Origin: Thermoflexus sp040289485
GTDB lineage: Bacteria > Chloroflexota > Anaerolineae > Thermoflexales > Thermoflexaceae
Length of the DNA stretch: 64,000 bases
NCBI RefSeq assembly: GCF_040289485.1
Contig: NZ_PSLG01000002.1
Location: 1-64,000 of the forward strand
Direction: 5' to 3'
Part shown: in pieces, positions 35,639 to 42,720 of the stretch
How positions within the stretch are numbered: position 1 is the stretch's first letter
Layout: each line of letters opens with the position of its first letter
The notes under the pieces: model-generated
Databases searched by the model: none
The model's input: only the letters and a program-made list of their open reading frames with translations
Told to the model about the DNA's origin: nothing
Made by a program: the position numbers and the translations under genes

Positions 35639-37161
35639 GCCGACGGATCCTCGGCATGGGCCTGGTTCTGCTCTGGAGCCTGGCGGCGTCGCTGCCGGCA
35701 GCCACTGCCCAGGGAGTCGTGGTGCGGTGGGAGCGTCCCATCCGGCTGGGGGAGCCCTTCGCCTGGTTCCCGGACGTGGTGGCCGATGATGCCGGGCGGG
35801 TGGTGGTCGTATGGGCGGGGGGCGTGCGGCGAGGGCCAGACCGTTACGATGCGCTGATGTTACGGTTCGGGGTCAACGGCCGCTGGTCCGATCCGGTGGA
35901 CATCTACGCCGGGCGCATCGAGGAGGGGCGGAGTTACGCGGTGCGAAACGCCATCGCGCTGGATGGGTTCGGCGACCTGGTGCTGACTTATAAGCATCCG
36001 GACGCTGTGTATTTCACCCGGGCGCCCATCGCGCGTCCGAACGCCGCCCTCTCCTGGGCGCCGCCATGGCGGCTCAGCAACACGCCGGCCTATTACACCG
36101 AACTCCTTGTGGATGCAGAGGGTAACCTCCACGTCGCCTGGACAGCGTTGGTGCCCATGGATCCGCAGCAGCCGGACCTCCCTTGCAACGGTTGTTCCGA
36201 CGTGTTCTACCGGCAGTCATGGGACAACGGGCAGACGTGGTCCCCGATCGTCAATCTCTCCCGTTCCCCCTGGGGATCGATGAAACCTTTCCTGTGGGCT
36301 TCGGAGAGGGAGAGGTGGCTGTATGCGGTCTGGCAGGAGGGCTACGACACGTGGGCGGGGCGTGGAAGCCCAGTGGGGGTGGGGCTGGCCCGTTCGGCGG
36401 ATCGAGGGAGGACATGGGAGGCTCCTCGGCTGATCACCGCAACAGTGGGCACGCCCCAGCAGCCGGTGATCGGGGAGGACGGGAAGGGCCAACTGCTCCT
36501 GATCTGGCGGACGGTGGAGGACGATCGGCTGTATTTCCAGCGGTCCTCGGACCACGGGGCGACCTGGAGCGCCCCTCAGTCAATCCCGGGTTTCCGGACC
36601 CGCCCATGGCGCCATCCACCGTTCGATGCCTACGATCTGGCGGCCGACCGCGCCGGCCGGCTTCACCTGGTGGCCGTGGGCGCGATCTCTGAGGAGACGG
36701 TGGGCCTGTTCCACCTGATGTGGGACGGGGACCGTTGGCTCGGCCCGGACCTGGTGTGGGCCGATGGCCAATTTCCCGAATGGCCCCGGCTGGCCGTGTC
36801 GGAGGGACGCCGGTTGCATCTGGTGTGGTTCGAGCGGGATCCCCCGCATCTATTCGACAGCGACGCGGGCCAGTATACGGTTTGGTATACCACGGGCCTC
36901 ACCGACGCACCGCCGGTGACCCGGATCCCACGGCCGCGGCCCCCATCGCCCGTGCCCGGTAGGGACACAGCGCTGCCGCATCCCTATCCTTCGCCCGAAC
37001 CGACGCCCACGCTCCCGGTCATCCCCACCGCCCCCGCGGAGCTCCCGGTCGAGCAGCCGAAACCGGACCGTGAGGCCCTCGGGTTGCTCATGATCCTGGC
37101 CTTTGCCATCGCCGGATTGACCGGGTTGGGCTGGTGGGCGGCCCGCCGGCTCTCCCGGTGA
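35635..37161 (+). CDS. secreted, membrane-anchored Asp-box (BNR/sialidase-like) protein
   Basis: A 508-residue protein with an N-terminal signal peptide (to about residue 26, ...LPAATAQG). A beta-propeller-like region with three clear Asp boxes follows: SWDNGQTWS, SADRGRTWE and SSDHGATWS. A Pro-rich linker (about 435-480) and one C-terminal membrane helix with a Trp-Trp-Ala-Ala-Arg-Arg end come last. Asp boxes occur in sialidases but also in many non-enzymatic propellers, and I do not see a full sialidase active site (no Arg triad assigned). It is probably displayed outside the cell and may bind or trim the glycan. Confidence 0.75.
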   Translation: MSRRILGMGLVLLWSLAASLPAATAQGVVVRWERPIRLGEPFAWFPDVVADDAGRVVVVWAGGVRRGPDRYDALMLRFGVNGRWSDPVDIYAGRIEEGRSYAVRNAIALDGFGDLVLTYKHPDAVYFTRAPIARPNAALSWAPPWRLSNTPAYYTELLVDAEGNLHVAWTALVPMDPQQPDLPCNGCSDVFYRQSWDNGQTWSPIVNLSRSPWGSMKPFLWASERERWLYAVWQEGYDTWAGRGSPVGVGLARSADRGRTWEAPRLITATVGTPQQPVIGEDGKGQLLLIWRTVEDDRLYFQRSSDHGATWSAPQSIPGFRTRPWRHPPFDAYDLAADRAGRLHLVAVGAISEETVGLFHLMWDGDRWLGPDLVWADGQFPEWPRLAVSEGRRLHLVWFERDPPHLFDSDAGQYTVWYTTGLTDAPPVTRIPRPRPPSPVPGRDTALPHPYPSPEPTPTLPVIPTAPAELPVEQPKPDREALGLLMILAFAIAGLTGLGWWAARRLSR

Positions 37162-37178
37162 CGGGCGGAGGGATCCGC

Positions 37179-38360
37179 ATGCGCGTCCTGATGCTCACTC
37201 AGGTGCTGCCCTACCCGCCGGTCAGCGGCCCCCAGATCAAGACGTATTACACATTGCGTTATTTGAGCCGACGGCATCGGATCACCCTGGTCTCTTTCCT
37301 CCGTCGAGTCGAGGAGGAAGCCTACATCCAAGCCCTTCGCCCTTATTGCGAGGCGGTGCACACTGTCCGCCTCCGGCGCTCTCGCGAGCGGGATCTCATG
37401 GCGCTGATGCGCGCCGTCTACTCTGGGGAACCCTTCCTTATCGCCCGGGATCACGCGCCGGCTTTCTACCGGCTGATCGAACGGCTCCACCGGAAAGACC
37501 CCTTCGACGCCGTCCATGCTGATCAACTGAACATGGCGCCCTATGCCCTCTCCCTGCCGATCCGGCGGGTCCTGGACGCCCACAACGCCGTCTGGCGGAT
37601 CCCGGCGCGGCTGGCGGAGACGGCCCGCTGGCGGCTGATCCGGTGGTTCGCGCGGTGGGAAGCCCGGCGGCTGAAGGCCTACGAGGGGGCGATCTGCCGA
37701 GCCTTCGACACGGTGCTGGTGGTCAGCGCGGCGGATCGGGAGGCGCTCGAGGAAGCGGCCGGCGGCCCGTTCCATGCGGTGGAGATGCCGATCGCAATCG
37801 ACCCAGGGGAGTTCCCGCCCATCCCGCGGGAGCCCGGGTCGAAGGGGCTGCTGCACATCGGCGGGCTTTACTGGCCCCCGAACGCGGAGGGGATCCGTTG
37901 GTTCCTGCGGGAGGTGTGGCCGCGTCTCTGCGCCGTTGAGCCCGATGTCCGGCTCTTCGTGGTCGGGGCGCGGCCCCCGGCGGATCTCCAGCGTTGGGCG
38001 GCGCGCGATCCCCGGATCCATCTCCTCGGGTTCGTGGCCGATCCGACCCCCTACTGGCGGCAGAGCGCAGCGCTCATCGTCCCGCTGCGCGCCGGCAGCG
38101 GGATCCGGGTGAAGATCCTGGAGGCCTGGTCCCGGGGGATCCCCGTGGTGAGCACCTCTATCGGCTGCGAGGGCCTGGCCGCCCGCCCCGGGGAGAACCT
38201 CCTGGTGGCCGATGATGGACCCGCCTTCGCTGAGGCCCTCCTGGGCCTCCTGCGGGATCCAGCGCGGGCGGACCGCATCGGGCGGGCCGGCCAGGAGACC
38301 GTGCGAACTCTCTACGATTACCGGACGGCCTGCCGACCGCTGGACGGGGTCTATCCTTGA
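37179..38360 (+). CDS. glycosyltransferase family 4
   Basis: A 393-residue GT-B enzyme. It has MRVLMLTQVLPYPPVSGPQI + KTYYTLRYL (start), the HADQLNMAPYAL region, DAHNAVWRIPARLAETARW, and a C-terminal domain LLHIGGLYWPPNAEGIRWFL, IHLLGFVADPTPYWRQSAAL + IVPLRAGSGIRVKILEAWSRGIPV. This resembles the same EpsH1-associated GT4 subgroup as the gene at 25827. The ATG at 37179 is preferred over an upstream frame start at 37134, which lies inside the previous gene. It is the last gene of the plus-strand locus; its stop is seven bases from the stop of the opposing gene. Confidence 0.88.
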   Translation: MRVLMLTQVLPYPPVSGPQIKTYYTLRYLSRRHRITLVSFLRRVEEEAYIQALRPYCEAVHTVRLRRSRERDLMALMRAVYSGEPFLIARDHAPAFYRLIERLHRKDPFDAVHADQLNMAPYALSLPIRRVLDAHNAVWRIPARLAETARWRLIRWFARWEARRLKAYEGAICRAFDTVLVVSAADREALEEAAGGPFHAVEMPIAIDPGEFPPIPREPGSKGLLHIGGLYWPPNAEGIRWFLREVWPRLCAVEPDVRLFVVGARPPADLQRWAARDPRIHLLGFVADPTPYWRQSAALIVPLRAGSGIRVKILEAWSRGIPVVSTSIGCEGLAARPGENLLVADDGPAFAEALLGLLRDPARADRIGRAGQETVRTLYDYRTACRPLDGVYP

Positions 38361-38371
38361 GCAAAACTCAA
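38357..38371. terminator. small inverted repeat holding both convergent stop codons
   Basis: TTGAG, loop CAAAA, CTCAA. The plus-strand TGA (38358-38360) and the minus-strand TGA (38368-38370) each lie in one arm. The stem is only five base pairs, so if it terminates transcription it is weak. Nothing else separates the two operons. Confidence 0.3.
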
Positions 38372-40560
38372 CGCCCCTGAGCGATCTCCGCAAGGGGATC
38401 TAGAAGGCGGATCTGGGAAGGGCTGTGCACAACGATCACGGGGACCCCGTGATACCACTCGATGCGCCCGGTGACCTGAACCCGCTGGCCGGTTCGGTAG
38501 AGGCGATCAGGGAGCTGCTGGGGGAAACGCGCCCAGTCGGCCCTCGGGATCCGAACCTTGAAGCCCTCGACATAGGGGCGCTGGAGCCCCAGATAGACCG
38601 CCTGACGGTTGTTGAAGACATCGTAGATGGTTCCCTCTACTGTTTTCACCCGGCCCACGAAGCGCCCCGCCTCGAAGGGGGAGATCGGGGTCGGGTCCTC
38701 GTCCCGGATCGCCGCCGGCGGATCCTCGCTGGGGGCCGCGGATGAAACGGCCGGGGATCCGGCGGGAACCCTGGAGACCGAGGTGGGATCGCCGTGCTCC
38801 AGGGCGACCAAGGCCCCATCGCCGCTCACAAAGTAAATCGTGTTCTGGCTGACCACCCAGGTGGCGTATTCCGTCCAGTATTGATCATAAACCTGCCCTT
38901 GGCCGTAGTAGATGTAAAAGCCGCCGGGGATGGTGCGAGGGTCTCCATCCTGGACCAGGCGATCGGGGCAGTAATGGCTGGGGCTGAAGGGACAATTGCT
39001 GGCCGAGACGATGATATGGGGGAGGTTGCGGGTGGTGATGGGATTCGCCCCCGTCCCGCGGTCGGGAGAGCGGTCCAGGATCTCATGGGCTAGCCCGAAC
39101 ATCCAGTGGCCGCCGAAGATGAAATCACCGGCCATCGACAAGTTGGCCTGCTCGTCGGTGGGGAAGAAGGTGTTCTGCATGAAACGGACGTATCCGGCCC
39201 GGTATCCGGGGACGGTGGTGTCGTCCAGCACCATCTCCCCCAGGCGGGAATCCCACTGCCCGTTGCAGGGGTCCTGCAAGCAGGGGGAGCCGCGCATCAC
39301 CACATAGGCCACCTCCTGGCCGTTCGGGAACCGCTTGATCACCGGCTGGGGTCCCATCGGGAGGTAGCCGCCGTTGCCCCACCCCCCGTGGCCGACGTTG
39401 GCGATGAAGGCCGGCACTCCGTCCTGGAGACGCAGGGCCAGCAAGGCCTGCCACTCCGGCTGCCGGGCGAGGCCGTCGCGCATCGTCGCGTTGTCCCTTG
39501 GCCACGGATTCCATGGGTTCCACATCGCCTGCCAATCCAGCCGTAGTTTGATAAGCACCAGGCCATGGCCCTCGGCGATCACCGGCCAGCCGTTCCTCAC
39601 TTCAGCGAAATATGAGGAAGCGCCAGGATCACCGGGGGCCCGCGGGGTCGGTTTCACACGCCACGCCCGTGAGCCGTCGGTGTTGCGGATGGCATGGACG
39701 TAGAGGTTGGCGTCGGCGGCCACCACGAGGTTCCAGGTGGGCGAGTAGGCCGGCGGGGTGTGGACCGGGACCCCGGCGTCGTAGGACCAGATCACGCGCA
39801 GGTCGGTTTTGGAGAGGGCGTAGACCCGGTTCCCCATGGAGAAGAACACGCGGTCCCCCCAGAGGGCGGGCGGCAAGGGCAGGTCGCTGGAGGCGCCAGT
39901 GGCGAACTGTCGACGGACCTCGCCGGTGGCGGCATCGAGTTGATAGAGGGTGCCGTTGGTCGAGAGGATGAACAGGGAACCGGTGTCTGGATCGTAGGCC
40001 GGGGTGGAGCGGATCTCGGCGCCGCCGGGGTTGCGGTTCCAGATCACCGCCCCATTGCGATTGTCCAGGGCGAAGACCCCCCGGGAGCCCGCTGCGATGT
40101 AGACCCGCCCGCCGCCGGTGACGGGCTGGCTGTTGCGAGGGAGGCGGAACTTGCCTGGGGCGACCCGGCCTTGGGCGTCAGGCCCGTTCCATGCCCATTT
40201 CCAGCGCCAGGGGGGCGGGACGACGGCGTTCGTAAAACTGGTGCGCTGGGCATCGTGGGCGTGCTGGGTCCACTCATCCGGAGGGGAGTTGAAGAAATTC
40301 CGGAAAACCTGTGGGAGGTAGAGCCGGAAGGGCTGGCTGGCTGTCCCTGTCAGCGAACTTTCTGCTGGGCCGGAGGGGGACGGCACAGGGGGAGCGACCC
40401 AGGTCTCGACCGTGGGCCCCATCGGCGAAGGCCCTCCGACCGGAGAGCGGTCCATGGGCGCAGGCGTCCGGGCGGGCGTCGGCATCGCCGAAGGCTGCCC
40501 CCGACACAAGGCCAGAGCCACCAGCATCGCGAGCCCCAGGCCACCATTCTGCCAGCGCAT
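38368..40560 (-). CDS. secreted PQQ-type beta-propeller protein with C-terminal OB-like domain
   Basis: A 730-residue protein. An N-terminal hydrophobic signal (GLGLAMLVALALCRG) is followed by a Pro/Ser-rich linker and the motif FRLYLPQVFRN (about residues 78-88). The propeller region (about 95-600) has PQQ-type blades: GGRVYIAAGSRGVFALDNRN + GAVIWN, GTLYQLDAATGEVRRQF, NRVYALSKTDLRVIWSY and GALVALEHGD. The last 100 residues (FVGRVKTVEGTIYDVFNNRQ, then GQRVQVTGRIEWYHGVPVIV) look like an OB-fold of the kind found in secreted nucleic-acid-associated proteins. The role is unknown; it is probably cell-surface. AAGGAG precedes the ATG, and a strong promoter lies 36 bases further up. Confidence 0.7.
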   Translation of the reverse strand: MRWQNGGLGLAMLVALALCRGQPSAMPTPARTPAPMDRSPVGGPSPMGPTVETWVAPPVPSPSGPAESSLTGTASQPFRLYLPQVFRNFFNSPPDEWTQHAHDAQRTSFTNAVVPPPWRWKWAWNGPDAQGRVAPGKFRLPRNSQPVTGGGRVYIAAGSRGVFALDNRNGAVIWNRNPGGAEIRSTPAYDPDTGSLFILSTNGTLYQLDAATGEVRRQFATGASSDLPLPPALWGDRVFFSMGNRVYALSKTDLRVIWSYDAGVPVHTPPAYSPTWNLVVAADANLYVHAIRNTDGSRAWRVKPTPRAPGDPGASSYFAEVRNGWPVIAEGHGLVLIKLRLDWQAMWNPWNPWPRDNATMRDGLARQPEWQALLALRLQDGVPAFIANVGHGGWGNGGYLPMGPQPVIKRFPNGQEVAYVVMRGSPCLQDPCNGQWDSRLGEMVLDDTTVPGYRAGYVRFMQNTFFPTDEQANLSMAGDFIFGGHWMFGLAHEILDRSPDRGTGANPITTRNLPHIIVSASNCPFSPSHYCPDRLVQDGDPRTIPGGFYIYYGQGQVYDQYWTEYATWVVSQNTIYFVSGDGALVALEHGDPTSVSRVPAGSPAVSSAAPSEDPPAAIRDEDPTPISPFEAGRFVGRVKTVEGTIYDVFNNRQAVYLGLQRPYVEGFKVRIPRADWARFPQQLPDRLYRTGQRVQVTGRIEWYHGVPVIVVHSPSQIRLLDPLAEIAQGR

Positions 40561-40570
40561 CCGGCTCTCC

Positions 40571-40582
40571 TTTCAATTGAAA
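40571..40582. promoter_or_regulatory. TTTCAATTGAAA palindrome in the leader of the propeller gene
   Basis: A perfect 12-base palindrome just downstream of the predicted start of transcription (about 40588) and just before the ribosome binding site. It is placed where a repressor could block the promoter. ATCAAACC, similar to the TTCAAACC element of the regulator region, is directly adjacent at 40583-40590. Confidence 0.35.
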
Positions 40583-40595
40583 TCAAACCAACCAT

Positions 40596-40625
40596 ATTCT
40601 AACTAAGAGGAAGACCGTTTGTCAA
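40596..40625 (-). promoter_or_regulatory. sigma70-type promoter of the propeller gene
   Basis: On the minus strand a perfect TTGACA (40620-40625) is followed after 18 bases by TAGAAT (40596-40601, 5 of 6). It is the best promoter match I see in the window. The -10 region reads GTTAGAATATGGTTGG, which recurs with three changes before the gene at 54348. Confidence 0.7.
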
Positions 40626-40648
40626 CGGCTGGTGGAATGGGGTGAGGC

Positions 40649-42634
40649 TCACCCGTATTGTGCCTGGAGAACCCCTGCACCGCCGGGGAAGGGGACCCAT
40701 GCGTAGGGATCCCCCCGCCATGTCCATTCCCGCCATATGACTGGCAGCCGGTCGACCGCCATTTGCACCAGGCGACCCCCCGGGATCTCAGCCGGGATTC
40801 CGATCCAGACCGAGGCTGGCGGTGGGCGATCTGCACGGATTCCTATAGAGAGCCGCTTCCCCACCGGATCCCAGCGGATCGGCTCCAGCCGGAGGGCCTC
40901 CCGGGCTTCCAGAAAGGCCAGCCAGCGCTCGGCGGACCAGATAGGGATCCCGTGTTCGACGGCGGCGTCCAGGATCCCTTCCAGCCAGGCGGCCTGGCGG
41001 GCGGCGGGCTCCCCGCCGATGGCGAAGGGGTCCACGTGGGCCTGCAGGCCCACAGCCCCCCACACGCCCGCCCGGCTGTCCGCGAGCAGGCGCCGGACGA
41101 TCGCCACCGCCTCCGGGATCGGGAGGCGCGGGGCCTCGGGGATCGTCCAGCCGATCAAGTGTTCGTCTACCACGTTGGTCAGTTGCTGGAAAATGTCCAG
41201 CACCCGCCCCTGGGCGTCGACGAACCGCATGGGCAGCCCGCTGCCGGTGAAATACCCGAAGGCCCATTCCCCGTCGGCCTTTCGGAACGTGGGACCGATG
41301 TGATAGAAGTCCAGGTTCATGCGGATCCCAAGGGCTGCCTGCACCCGTGCCGTCTCCACCCACCCGCTCCACAGGACGCGATGGGTGCGCACGGTCGGCG
41401 GCACGGGCCCATAACCCATCCCAGTGAAGACCTCCCAATACCGACGCCACCCCATCTCCAAACCTTCCTCGACATACGGATGCAACCCGAACTCATGGCC
41501 CCGCGCCCGCCAGCCGCGGACGTGTTCGGGGAGGACGATGTGGGATCCCGCGCGCTCGATTGTATAGAGAAGGCGCTGCCATGCCCGTTGCAGGGAGTTC
41601 CGCAGCAGCGGCGCATAGTAGACGCTGAAGGTTCCGCCGCGGGCTTCTACCCGGCCCAGGACCTCCTCAACGGCCGATGGCGGCATGTTGTGGGCATCTC
41701 CGGTGGCAACCAGGAGGCCGAGGGCTCCCTCGGGGAAATACCAGAGGCGCGGGAGCGGGAGCCGGTCGGCAAGCATCCGGGCGATCATCCGGCTCAACAA
41801 GCGCATCTGCTCATCGGCCTGGGGGATCTCGATGCGATCCAGGTCGATCCAGCCGGCGAACCGCTCGTGGGCACGCACGCCGCGCAGGCCGTCCCGCTCC
41901 TGGTCAGCCCGCAGCGGATCTCCCTGGCGGGTGAGGGCCACGCTCCACGCCAGGTCGAAAGCCCACATCCCAGCCTGTCCCCTCCCGAAGGGATGCCATG
42001 CGACGGCAGGGAAGGGGAGATCGCCCGTCTTGCTGGAGAGCCACGCCAGGGTCTCGGCGCCGGCCGGCCGGTAGTGATCGGCGGTTCCGTGGAACTGTAG
42101 CCGTTCGCGGGGAAACCCCTGTCCGAAAGCAGGCGTGGGGTCGATCCGTATGTAGCCGTCCACGGTTTGGCCGGCCGCCGGCTCCACTCCGAAGAGGTCA
42201 GCTAGGGAGGCTGGGGGACGCATCGCCACCAGCCGCCCGCCCTCCGCCACGTAGCGACGCAGGGTTTCCCCTTGGGAGGTATCCAGAGGCCCCGCGCTCA
42301 GCAGCACGAGGGAGAACCGCGCCAAGACCTCTTCCCGTAGGGCGGACAGCGGGGCCGCCCGGAAGACATTCAAGCCTTCCGTCCGCAGGATCTCCGCCAG
42401 GTAGGCACCGGTGGACGGATCCGCCCGTTCGTTCAGGATCAACAGGATAGGCGCTTCCCCCGCGCTGAATGGCCAGCGTCGATCTGGGGGCTCCTGGAAG
42501 GGCGAATGGAAGGGAGGCGTTGTGCCTTCCACCTGCGCCCACAGCCGGTAGCCGCCCAGGACGCCCGCTGCAGCAACAGTCAGCCCCGCTGCCCCGCCCA
42601 GTTTCAAGAACTGCCGTCGCGTGATCGGCTTCAT
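40649..42634 (-). CDS. Tat-exported polysaccharide-deacetylase-like protein
   Basis: A 661-residue protein. The N-terminus ITRRQFLKLGGAAGLTVAAA is a clear Tat signal (RRQFLK). Residues about 55-200 resemble a glutamine-amidotransferase/trimerisation-type alpha/beta domain (APILLILNERADPSTGAYLA, LVLLSAGPLD). Residues about 290-560 resemble the NodB/glycoside hydrolase-deacetylase fold: LLVATGDAHNMPPSAVEEVL, GHEFGLHPYVEEG and RTHRVLWSGWVETARVQAAL. The usual deacetylase His-His-Asp set is only partly visible (D in ATGD, H in GLHPY), so activity is uncertain. Export in folded form may point to a bound cofactor or metal. Confidence 0.65.
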   Translation of the reverse strand: MKPITRRQFLKLGGAAGLTVAAAGVLGGYRLWAQVEGTTPPFHSPFQEPPDRRWPFSAGEAPILLILNERADPSTGAYLAEILRTEGLNVFRAAPLSALREEVLARFSLVLLSAGPLDTSQGETLRRYVAEGGRLVAMRPPASLADLFGVEPAAGQTVDGYIRIDPTPAFGQGFPRERLQFHGTADHYRPAGAETLAWLSSKTGDLPFPAVAWHPFGRGQAGMWAFDLAWSVALTRQGDPLRADQERDGLRGVRAHERFAGWIDLDRIEIPQADEQMRLLSRMIARMLADRLPLPRLWYFPEGALGLLVATGDAHNMPPSAVEEVLGRVEARGGTFSVYYAPLLRNSLQRAWQRLLYTIERAGSHIVLPEHVRGWRARGHEFGLHPYVEEGLEMGWRRYWEVFTGMGYGPVPPTVRTHRVLWSGWVETARVQAALGIRMNLDFYHIGPTFRKADGEWAFGYFTGSGLPMRFVDAQGRVLDIFQQLTNVVDEHLIGWTIPEAPRLPIPEAVAIVRRLLADSRAGVWGAVGLQAHVDPFAIGGEPAARQAAWLEGILDAAVEHGIPIWSAERWLAFLEAREALRLEPIRWDPVGKRLSIGIRADRPPPASVWIGIPAEIPGGRLVQMAVDRLPVIWREWTWRGDPYAWVPFPGGAGVLQAQYG

Positions 42635-42653
42635 CGTCCCTCAGACCTGTAGA

Positions 42654-42685
42654 AGAGGGGAACGCCCGCCGGGGCCTTCCCCTCT
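42654..42685 (-). terminator. hairpin between the DUF11 gene and the Tat-exported gene
   Basis: Nine-base perfect arms AGAGGGGAA and TTCCCCTCT enclose a 14-base GC-rich loop. It lies in the 86-base gap after the DUF11 gene stop. No T-tract follows on the minus strand, so it may attenuate rather than end transcription. Confidence 0.45.
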
Positions 42686-42720
42686 CCAGCCTGCGCTTTG
42701 GATGTGCTCTGTTCGATGGC

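Noticed and set aside
35635..37161. A functional sialidase
   Set aside because: Asp boxes alone do not define sialidase activity, and I could not assign the arginine triad or the Tyr/Glu pair.
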